Assembly (NCBI GenBank): GCA_021234535.1
Contig: SFZH01000008.1
Span: 7,324,897 to 7,388,896, forward strand
Source: Stichopus chloronotus
Taxonomy: Eukaryota > Echinodermata > Holothuroidea > Aspidochirotida > Stichopodidae
DNA length: 64,000 nt
Direction of reading: 5' to 3'
Of this stretch, positions 49,543 to 62,700 are shown piece after piece. The position numbers were made by a program, and so were the translations under genes. Positions within the stretch are counted from its first letter, which is position 1; each line of letters opens with the position of its first letter. A model generated the notes under the pieces. That model saw only the letters and a program-made list of their open reading frames with translations, was not told where the DNA came from and ran no database searches.

Positions 49543-49661
49543 CGTATCGCAATTTTGGAAACGTATGACGTATCACATGCACAGGCAATACTCAACGATA
49601 TGGGCAGGTGCATGTGTGACATCACGATCACACAATTTCGCGACAACATGGCGACTTGCAG
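49543..49661 (+). CDS. Unrecognised gene E, candidate penultimate exon
   Basis: Bounded by CCGTTGTTGTACAG and TGCAG|GTAACT; enters in phase 0, leaves in phase 2. The peptide RIAILETYDVSHAQAILNDM continues to FRDNMATC, and the split Arg codon completes exactly at the next exon's acceptor. An alternative acceptor at ~49473 would lengthen it at the 5' side. Confidence 0.5.
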
Positions 49662-50456
49662 GTAACTAAAAAGTATATTCTCAAAAACTTCATATTTTCT
49701 TGGACGTGAAGTTACTTTACTACCCAATGGTGTCTTCTTATTTGAAAAACTATATTTGAATAATCAGGACTAGTTGGAAGGCTGTACAACGGTTTTCCTT
49801 TAAAGGGTTGGTAAATTGACTCACGTTACAATACACTAACTCAATGTGACTTAAGTTACATCGTGTCTGACGTTACGATGTTTGCCACTGAAGTACTTTC
49901 TTACAAAACAAGAGAAGTGAATAGTGTTCATCAGTTTGCTTGTCATCAGGAGGAAATTAAGTGGGTTACCACATCTTGTCATTACATTTTGTGACATACA
50001 AAAAATGCAAAAAACAAAATGGCCACATTAAATTATGCTATTCCACTACCTTTGCATCACTCTTGGAAAAATGTGGAGTATTTCAGCAAGTTTTACTTAT
50101 TTCAATACATGAAACTATGTGTAATGCCATAACTATAGATGGATATGTCACAAACTATATCAGAAAAGGTAGTAGTTCACTCGAATGCCTTAAAATGGTA
50201 AAGAAGTAGAATTAATCAAGTATGATTTCACAAAAACAATACTCTGCTCTCATGATTTTTATATAAATTGATATAATTTATATTAACAAATTATTGAATA
50301 AATCAGATATAAATTGTTTTCCAGCATTACTTAACATTTACCATCAAATACATACTTTTTTGGAGTTTTCCCTGTTTTCATCTAATTGTCCATATTGGCT
50401 TGTTGGAGTTGCAATGACATAAACTAGGGCGACTTTTTTACTGTTTTCATCTTTAG

Positions 50457-50805
50457 GCTTATAGTGGACAATGTATTTGTAACATCTGAAGAGGCAAATG
50501 GGAGACTTTGGTGTGCATTATTGAGATTTTTTCTTGAGGAGTGTGTTCCAGGAAGGGCTATCGAGACTTGCAAAATAGAAGCACAGAAAGAATTTTTCTT
50601 TTTACTTAAAGTTAACGGAGACTTCTCTACATCATCTCTACATTCAACCAACGAATTCGTTAATTCCACCTTGCGAGCTCAAATGCAAACTTCAGTGCTA
50701 TCCCTCAGTATAGGCGATTTATGTTCACAAATACCCACATTAATTAAAATATATAGGACTATGCGTATCCTCCTGGATCATCACGGTGATAATTTCAATG
50801 CTTAA
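50457..50805 (+). CDS. Unrecognised gene E, candidate last exon
   Basis: Begins after TTTTCATCTTTAG and is open for 115 codons to a TAA. The peptide (VTSEEANGRLWCALLRFFLE, later SIGDLCSQIPTLIKIYRTMR) has the composition of a helical globular domain, with no membrane segment. AATAAA follows at 50992, which supports a genuine 3' end. I do not recognise the family. Whether the exons at 45962 and 46880 belong to the same gene is inferred only from strand, order and phase. Confidence 0.5.
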
Positions 50806-50991
50806 GGCCGTCCTTGCCATTACAGCTTTCCTATTCGGTTGTTAGTTGCCGGCTGTCTTGTTAAAGGTGTTACAGTCGATGGCAGTGATTTTTGACGAAA
50901 CCTTCATATGTGTGTGTTATAACTAAATAGAAAAGTCAAAAAAGAGTTTTTATTTTCCTGTATCGATTGGAGCAAACCAAATATTGAAAAT

Positions 50992-50997
50992 AATAAA
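50992..50997 (+). terminator. Candidate polyadenylation signal of gene E
   Basis: AATAAA, 187 bases after the stop of the last candidate exon. Confidence 0.45.
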
Positions 50998-50999
50998 AT

Positions 51000-51960
51000 A
51001 GTTGTCGACGGATGCTTTCATCATTCTGTTGAATTTCATCATTTATTGTTTGTTTGCTTCCATTTACATATTTACAACAGTTCTTGAACACGATGATACA
51101 AAAACAACATCAAGAGGAGTAAAAAAAAGCAAGAAGAAAAAAAGTGATAATACAAGACACAAAAAACACGAAAGAAAAGAAAAAGGAGAAATAAGAGACA
51201 AAAAGTTTGAGAAAAGCTTGTATGAATCAATCCCCAGGGCATAATATTACGAAAGACTAAATTTCAGAGCATCATATCTCCAACAATGAAATTCAAATGA
51301 AAGTGGCAATGCTAAAACAATATTGCTGACATCATAACAGTTGTCCGAATGTGTCTATAAATTTTAATTTCTTTTTTTCTCAAAAACGTATTCTATTTTT
51401 AAATTTTAAAAGTCACTCATATAACTTTCAATGTTACAAGGAAAAATATGAAACAAAATCATCACTCCGTCGAGTATGTCATTGAAATCTTTTTTAGCTT
51501 TAAAGTGTAATAGGGCTGTCTTAAATTCCACACGCTCTTCCAGTATTAAAATTTGCAGGTCAAAAAAATGTTTATATCGTGGTTAAACTTAAATTGTAAA
51601 CCGATCTGATAGCTTGTTTCTGTAACACCTCAACTGATTCAATATTGCAATATTTTTATAAGTCTTCACAAACACTTCTAAACAATAATTTACATTAGGG
51701 AAAAACCAAAGAATTAAACAGTATCTTCATTAATCTGGAGACCTACAATCCTCTTACATTATACATAACCCCCAAAAGCTTAGACATTTTGAATTAATTC
51801 GTTTGATTTGCTCCTTCCAGTTGGAATGACAGTCAACACACACTGCAAACAATTTTGTAGTACATATTATTTCTATAAAATATTCATTAATTTTAATAGT
51901 AAAATCGTAGTGACTCTTTGGTTTCGAAAACGCCATAAACTTGTTCTTATCATCATTTAA
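51000..51960 (-). pseudogene. Non-LTR retrotransposon (LINE) 3' remnant
   Basis: On the minus strand the C-terminal reverse transcriptase region is readable: KNKFMAFSKPKSHYDFTIKI, then TKLFAVCVDCHSNWKEQIKR, then (after stops) ILWFFPNVNYCLEV and ILEERVEFKTALLHF. These match the thumb and following region of Jockey/CR1-like LINEs. A non-coding 3' tail with AATAAA runs down to about 51000. Dead and 5'-truncated. Confidence 0.8.
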
Positions 51961-51969
51961 CGATCATAA

Positions 51970-53703
51970 TATATTTACCATAAAACATACTCTTAATTCC
52001 TTCAAGACCATACATAAAAGTGGTCTTAACTGATGAAAATCATTCCTAGTTCAAAGTGTTAGTTTCATCCACATAAAATAATACATTTTACCATATTCTA
52101 CACAGTATATTGTATTACATCTTACATATCTATGAAATAAAAAGTCCAGGTCATAAGATGGAGGTACTGGTAATGGTCCTGGATGTACACCATACGTGCT
52201 ATTGGCTAGATTCTGAATTGAAATGCATAAACTGTCGTCTGTTGGGAAGATAGCTAGAAACCCAGTCTTTAGTCCGCCCCACTCACTCCGCCCCACTCAC
52301 TCCCACCCCCCCCTTTACCCCACCCCGGTTCCCCTTAACTGCACTTCGATACTTCAAGGTCCAACATACTTTCCGGACAAATTCAAACCAAACCAAAAAA
52401 AAAAAAACATAAATTTGATCTGCACGTCACTATACCAAGTTGAAAAGAATGACTCAAGCTAATACAAAGTTGGGATAAACCTTATCCACAGCAAACATCT
52501 GCGTATCAGACTTTTATAAATGTGTAAAATGTAACAGGAGGCTCATGGCCAGTGTCACATCACCAATTCCTAATCCAAAGCCAAGTAAGGTGTGGAAAGA
52601 AAACATTGGTTCCTGACACCGAGTTCAGCCCATTAACGATTCCACAAATTGTGACGCAAATAGTTGTTTTGCGGTCGATTCCGTACATATGGTCAAAAGT
52701 CGTCCACGTCCTTTATTTTTCTTTCTGTTCTATTCGAAGTAGGCGTGAAAAAGCTGAAGAAAATATTTTTAATAAAAGAGCTGCCATGTAAGTGACTAGA
52801 TAAAAAAATAGTGGTAATAATTTCATAAATAACAATTTATGCGGACGGTGTTACTTAATTTCGCAGTACTCCTTGGGGTCTTGTGATCTGATTTCGAAAT
52901 CAACTAAATCATTTATCACTCTGTGAGGTTGGTAAGAATATTCTTTATAAGTTTGACATTCTCCTTTTGGTTCAAGTTAATATAAACATACTCTTTGTGC
53001 ATTTGCACATATTTATATATATGCTGTCAGCATAGAGCCAGTTTTTTTAACAGTTATGAAACTAATTACATAGGAGCTTATTCTATGATGACTTAAACTA
53101 AATCAATAATCTAGTTTTGTTTATCCAATCTGCAGTTGTACTCTGATTTAATTGTTTTGGAGCTAAAGCAGATTTTGAATTTAAAACGTGACGTGTAATG
53201 ATGAAATAATATTTTCTCTACCCTTACTTCTTTTAGATTTCATATGCAATATATGAAAAAGTACCTCTATTAGTGTCTTCCTTCAATTCCAAAGTTGTGA
53301 CATACAACCTCGGCCACGCTGTGTACTATTCGTGGTAACATATCATTCAATAGGAAAGAACTAAATAGATAAAAGAGTGTAGACACGATATCATCAATGA
53401 ATTGCTCTTTTAGTTGGTGGTTAATTTTCTTGATTCTTAAGATTTAAATCTTTGGATGCTTCTTCTTTCCACACTTGAGTTTATTTTTTATTTTTTGCCT
53501 TACTTTGAGCATCGCGGATGATTCCGAGTTGAACGTGGCACATTTCTACGCAGTCTGCTCAAATTACAAATTAAAATTACATATTATGATGTGTTAAAAT
53601 GTTTCATGTAAATATTCAATACTTGTGAAGAGATAAATTTCAAATCGCTAAACGAGAATGCTGTTTCTTCACAGATAGTTTGGGGTTACCCGTACCTTAC
53701 ATT
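51970..53703. other. Intergenic, upstream of gene B
   Basis: No gene recognised. A C-rich stretch lies at about 52274-52335. A splice acceptor (CTGTTTCTTCACAG, ~53661-53674) just before the gene B start implies a non-coding 5' exon somewhere in this region. Confidence 0.5.
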
Positions 53704-56700
53704 ATGCGCTGGTTAATGATTCTCAGCCTCTTAGGATGGGCGTATGGAACTGTCTGTGAGTTCGATAAAACATTTTAATCAATTTTGTGAATTTTATATA
53801 CAAAAGTTGTTAGTAAAAGCGTATGAGTGAAAAAAAAAAACAACAAGTGATCGCTGATCCATACTGAATTGATAACCCGTAATGCTGTATATGAGACATT
53901 CCTATGTTCCAAAATAACAGGGCTCGTAAATGTTTTAGTGTTGCAATCTAGATCCAATTCTTGAGAGTGTTACACTTTCTTTGAACATCAGGTAATTATC
54001 ACACCTTTTGATAAAACACTACCGTGAGTGATCATGTCATTGTGAGCAGGTTCGTGAACTCTTTGTTTTACTTTTTGTTTTGCTCAATGATTTTGTGATT
54101 TTAGTCCAAATATACAGAAGGAACGCCACGGGTAACATTTGCAAGGTTCCTCACAAAGACAAGGACAGTTCTGCTTCACTTGGTCATTTTTCCTTCAGTA
54201 CTTTGTACGCAAGTACTTTGAATGGAGTTAGAATTTACGTTTCCAGTTAAATGTAAGTTGATTGCTTAACTTAGTGCCGACAGATGAGAGGACAAAAATC
54301 AAGCAAACTTTCTAGACTGTAACTATTCTTTTTTGATACTTAAGATGAGGAGGAATACACACAGGTGTCGATCAACACGCCTGGACTTCATCACTGGTTT
54401 CCCAACCCGTTGCCAGAAGACGGCTGTAGAATTGATTTCCACGTGAGAGGGTCTCGCGACTTAGTGATAACTTTTTCACCGGAGAAAAGTTACGTTGAGC
54501 ATATTTATGAAGCAGGTAAGTGTTATATCGAAGGACGTACACGTCTTTCTGATACGTGATCATCTGAAGATAAAATCCAGTTCTCCTTGTTTAATATATG
54601 TAGTTAAGCCGTTTGATATGAGATGGGAAGTATTGTATGTAGATTCCATCTGGGCTGTGATGTGCTATAGTGTAGGCTAATGTAATACAAAGAATATTAA
54701 GGGGATATAAAATAATTCATTTCAATTATCTTAGAAAGGAGATGCTAGGAAATTCAACCATCAAAACGACACGTTTGTATAAATCACCATACAAACTACA
54801 CAACTCGTTTTTAATCTCAAATCATTCTAAGTTATGCCTCTGGTATATTGGCCTTTTTTTTGAATGTCTGAATGGTCAAAGTGAAGAGGAGGGAGTAAAA
54901 TCTCAGCAGCAACTTTTGAGATCACTTGGTTTGATTTGACCTCAAATAATGTTTCCACAATTATTTTACTATTACTTTCAATAATTTCACTAATTCTACT
55001 ATGGTTTTGCACATTGTCACGATTACTTTCGATGTGTCACAATTATTTGAATTTTACCAAGCTATCATCCATCGTTTTTTCTTCTTTTTTTCAATGCAAT
55101 TCACGGACCGTATCGAAAATAGTCACATAACCAGCTTACCGTGAAGGTTTACGAATAACCACAATTGGTTGCTGGCATTGATTGCAAAAGGTTATTGACA
55201 TTTCATATACGTGACGTCAAAACAGAACTATAATGCAGTAGCACTCAGTTCCTCAGTCCCTCAATTCAATACCGCACAAATTCATAGCCCCCGAAAGAAA
55301 ATAAAAACTTCTTGTGTCATGGAGTATCCAGTGGTTAGTGAGAAAAAAAAACGCGTTTGTTTGACAGAACTAATATAAATTATACCTTTTCAACTGATAT
55401 GTGTGGACTCAGAATGATAGATTACTAAAAGTAAAGCGTTCTGTTCAATACATAAGTTTTTCACAAATGGGAATTCGGTTACTTTTTGCTGAGGAATTAG
55501 TTCGTTCACCCAAAGTTTCAAAAGTTTAAATGATTTCCTTCCCCAACTCATGTAATGCTTAATGGTTTTAGGAAATGAAGTTTTTCTAGATGTTCATTGA
55601 TCAGTCTGGATATACTTTAAAGATGATAAGAGCTGTTTTATTTGTATGCCATGTTCGTGCATCGTGATTTTTTATCTTTAACAGGTGAAGCTGTCTTTGA
55701 TGGTTAAGACTTATGACCTAAGTTTGTTCATTACAAAAAAGGAAAAAAAAAACGATACAGAACATGAAGAACAACAAGCAAATATCATCCGTGTAAGGCA
55801 TTTAAATAAGTCAATTATCCCATCCTTTGTTACAAAAATTGTGTTTCTCTTAATGCATGTGATGGGACGAAATTGATTTATTTCTTTCTTTTTGTTTTTT
55901 TTTTATTCTGGCAGTCATCGGTGCTTATAATAATAGATACACGTGCATTAGAACCTTGAGGGATCAACAACCGGTAAAGGACGTTCAAACAAGTGGCATA
56001 ATCACTGGGTGAGTCATGTTGTGATGTAATCAAAAGAAAAAGTATCAAACAGGATAGGAGCATTTTGGCAAATGTTGATAAGGTGTACAGATCGGAGTTA
56101 AAATGCAAAGAGAGGTGGCAGTAGCTTGATAATTCATTTAATGGAACAATCATTTGTTTTTACATGTTATAATGTTTCTTTCGAGAAAGGCTTAGAAAAT
56201 TTAAGCATGCCATTTCTTTAGTATTACAACCATTATATTCTTGTTTTGAATGTATGAAAACCAATGTCTGACATACGCACCAGCGTTTGTGCACATGTGC
56301 ATAATTGTTTGAATGAAAGTGGATGTTACCTTGACGCCTTCAATCATTTCCCAGGTTATGGCAAGTGTTTAGGGTTGAATTTCAGCCTGGTTACCTGAAA
56401 GTCTCCGTGTTGGAAGAATACGGCAACTTCAGGACGCTTGCCGAGCACTACGAAAATGAAAAAAGTCATGATTACACCACGTGGTATGTCGGTGTCACCA
56501 GCCTTGCAGCAAATAGTGATTGGAGGGTCTATCCAGGAGATTCTTGTTTCATTACGGGATCTAATCCACAGAGACCAGAAGATCCAGCCGACCCGGTTGA
56601 CCCTGTAGAACCAGTTGACCCAATAGACCCAATCGAGCCAGTAGATCCGGATGAGCCAATAGATCCACTACCTATCGTTGATCCTTGGGATCCACAGCCT

Positions 56701-59700
56701 CTTCCCCCTGTCGAACCAGCAAGTAATTATTGTAGATATGACTTTTTTGTACAATAATATCAGTACTTTGGTAGTCACCAACGACTGCACGACAGAATCT
56801 CGGAACAACCTGCACTGAAAACTAAGTAGAAGATCTTCTGGGTTTCCATGTCTAGGAGTAGAAGCGCGTGTTCATTAATGTTGTGCATTTAGACATAAGT
56901 GCTTTAAATTGATATTTATTGATGAAACCCTGGAAAAATGTCAACCTTACGGATTTTTTTTTACTAACTGCTTAAAAGAGATTAGCGTAGTTCATAAAAT
57001 ACGGTAAGTACTAAAGAAAAAGAATTGGGTTAACATCATTCTCTCTCTCTCCCTCTCTCCCTCAAGTCATTCAAACTTGGCAAATGGCCTTTAGACAATT
57101 CTAAAATTGAATTAAATGGGTGTAACTTCTACATAAAGGTCTGCTCAACATACATGGAGTGAAAGTACGTACACTTTTCACAGAGTTCAACACAAACGTG
57201 TAGACGAGCCATCTGATTAAGTGCTCTTCCGGACATAGACCTGCAGATGAGAATTCTCTTTGTATTTGCTGTTGGTTTAAAACAAAATTAGGAATATGTC
57301 AATGCGCAGCATTTTAACATAAACACCGTGTTAAGCACGTATTGTAGGCACGACAGTGTTTAATGCGTTGTCAGTGCAACTTCCTCAGATTTGCACGTGC
57401 GCAGTAGGGATGGAGAAACACTTAAATTGTGTCAACCAATCGCAGTGAGCGGACTATCACTAGTATAAAAGTACAATGTTATATGTCATGTACTGCATTT
57501 GACAGAAGGGAAACATAAAATACTTAAATGTAATTGTTTTATATCTTTCACAGGTGCTTCAAGTGACGAGACTAGTGAAAGGTCCGCAGAGAGTCCAGGA
57601 TCACAGACAAGTGGTGATAGTCCGTCTGGGGGTAATGGATCACAAAGTGGTATGTGTCAGATTTTGTGAATATGAAGAGAATTTGAGTCAACTTCATTTG
57701 ACTATCATGAAATATGCGCAGTGATCATATGGATTAATGTTGTGAGTGACGTTTTGCTTCCATGCTATACGTGACTGAAATGTGGCAATTTGATCGTTTG
57801 AGCGTTCAGCATTAACCAGTAGCACTAACTTAAGTGTTACACTTTAAATTACAACCCAACCTACCATGAGTGCGTATCATATTTCTAAAAGACATTTTAG
57901 AAAAATTCCATTTAACTTTATTGAAAAGTGCGTGGTTATAAATATATTTAATTTTGTCTCACACAGGAGGATCAAGCGACGGAACTGGCGAAAGATCTGA
58001 AGAGAGTCAAGGATCACAGAGGAGTGGTACTAATCCATCCAGGGGTGATGGATCACAGAGTGGTGAGTAGCAGTAGTAATTAATGTTTTGTTTAAATCAA
58101 GAGATATTGTTAGGAATCCCATATGTGACATTAGTGTAATGTGCATGATGAGGAGCATTAATCACATTTTCAGGGTATGAGAAATTTTGCGGTGTCGACC
58201 TGCCTTTAGTGCACCGTGCACCTTTAATTGCGGTGTATTATTTCCTTGCCTCACACAGGTGGATCAAGTGACGTAGCTAGCGAAAGTTCTGCAGAGAGTC
58301 AAGGGTCACAGAGGAGTGGTACTAATCCGTCTGGGGGCGATGGATCACAAAGTGGTGTGTGAAAATAGAAATTAATGTTTTGTTGATGGCAATGTGGTAC
58401 ATTTGACCCAGATTAGCTTCACACATGTTGATCAATTGACGAAACTAGTGAAAGCGTTGAAAAGAGTCATGGGCCAGAAAAAACCTGTTCTAACTCAACT
58501 GACAATGACTGATCAAAAGTGGTGTGTGATCTTTACAATAATTTGTCGTGAAATAAAATGTACTCTTTAGTTTGAGATTTCGAGCACCAACATAACAATT
58601 TCAACTAGCTATGTATTGCTTGAGCAAGCGGTTGCTCTAGACTTCCGCGGGAGGATTAATCATGTTCGTTATGTATGAGGAATTTTGCGATTTCGGTTTG
58701 CAGTTATTGCATCGTCGCATCGTGCACCTTTCAGTGCGGTATTTAATTTCGTTGCCTCACACAGGTGGATCAAGTGCCGAGACTGGCGAAAGGTCTGCAG
58801 ATAGTCAGGGATCACAGACGAGTGTTAGCACTCCGTCTGGGGGTGCTGGATCACAAAGGGGTATGTGGCAGTGACAAATTAATACTTTGAGAAAATAAAG
58901 AAAGATTCGGGGAATTCTATTTAATTTTAATGCAATGTCTTGTGTGATGCAATGCATATATACTACACGTGGCTTGAAATGTGTCAGTTTGAACAAAAGA
59001 CACTCAGTCGAAATTACAAAATTGCTACAATTGAAACTTTCTTGTGAGGCTATCATTAATGATTGCAATTTTCGTAATACAGTAGACATTTGTAAAAATA
59101 TATTCAACTTATTACAATGTATGTGGTGGTTGTTTTGTTCATTTTGTCTCACACAGGTGGATCAAGTGACGTAGCTAGCGAAAGATCTGCAGAGAGTCAA
59201 CGGTCACAGAGGAGTGGTACTAATCCGTCTGGGGGTGATGAATCACAAAGTGGTGTGTGACAGTAGAAATTAACGTCTGGTCGAAATAAACATATACTTC
59301 GTAGGAATTCCATGTGACTTTATTGCAATGTCAAAAAATAATCGTGATGCTGTTACTTTGATCTAAAAAAGCCTTACATAATGGATGAGGTGACGGAACT
59401 AGTAAACGTTTCCCAAGAAACATGGGTCAGAGAGCAATTCTCTAAACTCAACTAAGAATGGCCAATCAAAAGTTGTGTGTAGACAACCTGGTGTCATTTG
59501 CAATGGAATAAAATATACACTACACATGGTAGTCACTTCCTCTATGAAGGAGAGATTTAGCAATTTCGATCTGTCTTCATTGCATTGTGAATTAATACTC
59601 GCCGTGTTATATCTTATTTTGCCTCACACAGGTGGATCAAGTGACGAGACTGGCGAAAGGTCTGCAGAGAGTCAAGGATCACAGAGAAGTGGTAGTGATC

Positions 59701-62700
59701 CATCTGGAAGGGATGGATCACAAAGTGGTATGTGACAAGAGAAAATCATGTTGTGAACTATGAAATTAATTACACACGAATGGTGCATAAGGCGCCTACT
59801 GTCCACCAGTCGAAGTGAAGGAACTAAAAAGTCAGTATATCATGAATGCTAGCTATATTTCTACCATTCGTGTTGTTTCAGTGCAACTTGAGAAAGGTAG
59901 TTTTTTTTTTTTTAATGTTGTTTTATTTCTATCTTACAGGTGAAACTAGTGGCGAACCTAGCGAAAGATCTGCAGAGACTCAAGGGTCAGAAACAAGCGG
60001 CCCTGATTCACCTGGAAGTGATGGATCGCAAAGTGAAGATGAATCGGCGAACAACGGTGAAGGGTCGTCGTCTGTTGACAGTTTGTCAGATCAGTCAGAG
60101 GAAGCAGGCAGAGGTGGTTCATCGCCTGGCAGTGGTGGCTCATCTAGTATTAGCGAGGGCACAGAACCAGATGCAAACGATGACGATGGTGGGTCTTTAA
60201 TTCTTGTTGCTAATATTGTCAACCATGTGTTTTTTTTTTTATCAAATTATCCTGATAATGCTTAAATCTCAAAAGTCATATTTATCGGATGCCATATCAA
60301 CTGTTTAGTGATATGGAGTAATTTTCCACCTTTCCTTTACTCGTTGGATCTTGGTAGTATTGAGCCAGTCAAATCGTGTCCTAAGCTTACAGTGCTGTCG
60401 TGTCTATTTCAGATTACATCCAGATCGAAACATCGGGACTATCCCTAGACTTCGTATTCTACTCCTTACCAATACCAATCACTTCATCTGGGAACTTTCA
60501 CTTTCCTTTCTGGGTGAAAGCTGAAAGTGACGCCTACCTGACACTTGCATCTGATCCATCAATCTATCCTTTGGAGTCCTATACCTTTTGTAAGGAAACA
60601 CTTCAATCTTTTTTTTAATTAGCTTATACAACGATGAACTCCCAACTTACTATTTCTAATTTGACTAACTCTGCTCTATGGAAGACCCGATTCGTAAGAC
60701 ACTTTTGTAAATTTTAAAAAGTTGTTCCAAAATAACAACCCTTTCTCACTATGAACTGGCAGAGCAAAATTTTAAAATTACAATGCTTACTGTAGTCTCT
60801 GTATGTGAATTGGCTAATCGAATAATGATGAATAAGCAATTAACGTGCTCACACCATACAACGACATTCAATAGATTTACCACATTGGTGTCACTTAATG
60901 GAATTTGGTTGTGAATATAATAAATTCGTTTATAGAAAATTAAACGTCCTCATAAAATAAACAGACCCCTCTTTGACAGATACGGTTTCAAAAGTTAAAT
61001 AACCATACGATTCATTGTTCTTTCGCATAAAAGCGATTATCAGCTTTTTTTTTCTTCTTTTTTTTTTATCATGAATGGATTACTGTAAGGTCAACATACT
61101 TGCAAAGTTCCAACAAGACCTATGATAAGTTTTATAATACACTTCCAGTGGTGTGTAATGAGATGAGACGTGGTTTTGCATTGTTGTTGTTGTTGTTTTT
61201 TTGTTTTTATGTTCCCCCTTTTCCACCTCTAATAATGGTGTGGTTCTTTTCCTCGTCATATCGACATTGAAGACTTGGGGTTCTTGGGAAACACTTTCTT
61301 CTGCCTATATCAAGACGGTGAACTAAAAGTAGACGAACCTTTCTTGGATGTTCTTACGGAAGAGTGAGTAAGATGAATATTATACAGATGTGAAATTGAA
61401 ATTACTTTCATTTGGGGGGAGTTTCGGGTAGTTTGAGAAAGTTTGATTCCATTCGATCCAACTGTGTGAAACAAAAGCTGAAGTGAAAGAGAAAGGACAA
61501 GCAACAGAAAGGTAGGGTAAAAAAGGTTGACTGTCAGTAGTTGGGGAAGAAGTAAGGGAAGAAGAAATGGAGAGCGATTTACAGACAACACTGGTGCGAA
61601 GATTATTTTACTGTTACTTTCACTGATTTAAAATGTTGGACGGTATCTTGTGATGAATGTTGTAGATAAGTTTCCTGGTTTCGTTGTTGCTATCCTCAGT
61701 GACTTCGTAAATTTTCTTATAAACTTTGACGGGCAGACGTTGTCAATTCACTTCCGTAATGGAACATACGAAGAAACATTCATCAGGTTCGATGTACCAG
61801 AACGATTTGAAAATGTTCTATATGTAGGAGTCTCGAGTTTCAGTGAGGACAAAGTCATTCCAAGTTGGTGGAAATTCTTGAGACGCTCTTTCGGTAAGTT
61901 GTTGGTGTCTCTGAACGTATAGTAGAGCAAAGTAGAGTAGTGCAAACCAGTACAGCAAGATCCATCTAAAGCTGCTTTGATTACAAATTGCAATTTGTTA
62001 TTCTACGAATGCATCTCACAGTCGACATTTTTTTACAACAAATCGTGGAGTTTATCACCAAAAAAATCGTAAGATTTTTATAACATCGAAAAAAGATTTC
62101 GAACGTAACTTATTTTTGACAATTAATTGCAATCAATATGAAGCCATTATGAACCAAAGGAAGATGCAATTAACCAACTTGATGGGAGTTTTCTTTATTT
62201 TGAAATGTCCAAGCGAGGTCGTTCGTTACGGTAGTTTATTCACTGGTTGAAAATGACTGTAATTAGCTTGAAAAGTACCAAAACGGCGTTAAAACAGTAA
62301 ACAAAAAACAAATATGATATGTCAATTTAATATTTCTTATTGTAACTTCCTACATAATGAGTATGCAAGAGTGCAGGTGTCACTGATGCATCCAAAGCGT
62401 ACCACCCAAGTCGCTCTTTGATCGGTGTCGGGAATTTAAAAATTTAGTGAAGGGAAGCGCTGTATTTATTAATAAATTCACCGGCTGATCACTCCATCAA
62501 GGGTTCAGTGATCAACTGTTTGAATCAACTGAATATTCACTACTAGCATAGTCCCCATTGATTAGTTTAGAAAAGCACACAGGAAACAAGACATTATTAC
62601 CGTGCTAAAATATTCAACAGACCCTCTCCCATGCTCTATTACACATGTTTTGCCTACGGGCATCGCACCTATTACCCACTGCCTTGAAACTAAACAAAGC

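Larger units (their letters stand above)
57554..59727 (+). repeat. Tandem array of six 96-base cassette exons in gene B
   Basis: Each exon encodes 32 residues resembling GGSSDETGERSAESQGSQRS followed by GTNPSGGDGSQS, starts after CACACAG or CACAG and ends at G|GT, phase 1 at both ends. Intron sequence is also shared: GCACCTTT-AAT-CGGTGT before several acceptors, and a TGAG-AATTTTGCGATTTCG block. The array therefore arose by duplicating exon plus intron. Confidence 0.88.

Noticed and set aside
51002..51244. Plus-strand frame with a hydrophobic start and a Lys-rich tail
   Set aside because: It lies antisense to the 3' tail of a LINE remnant, has no ATG near its start, and the Lys-rich part is an A-rich stretch.
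57554..59727. Regularly spaced repeats resembling a CRISPR array
   Set aside because: The units are 96-base exons with splice sites, in a eukaryotic gene; spacers are homologous introns.
59940..60200. Second open frame inside gene B exon 11
   Set aside because: Out of phase with both neighbouring exons; the chosen frame continues the cassette repeat.
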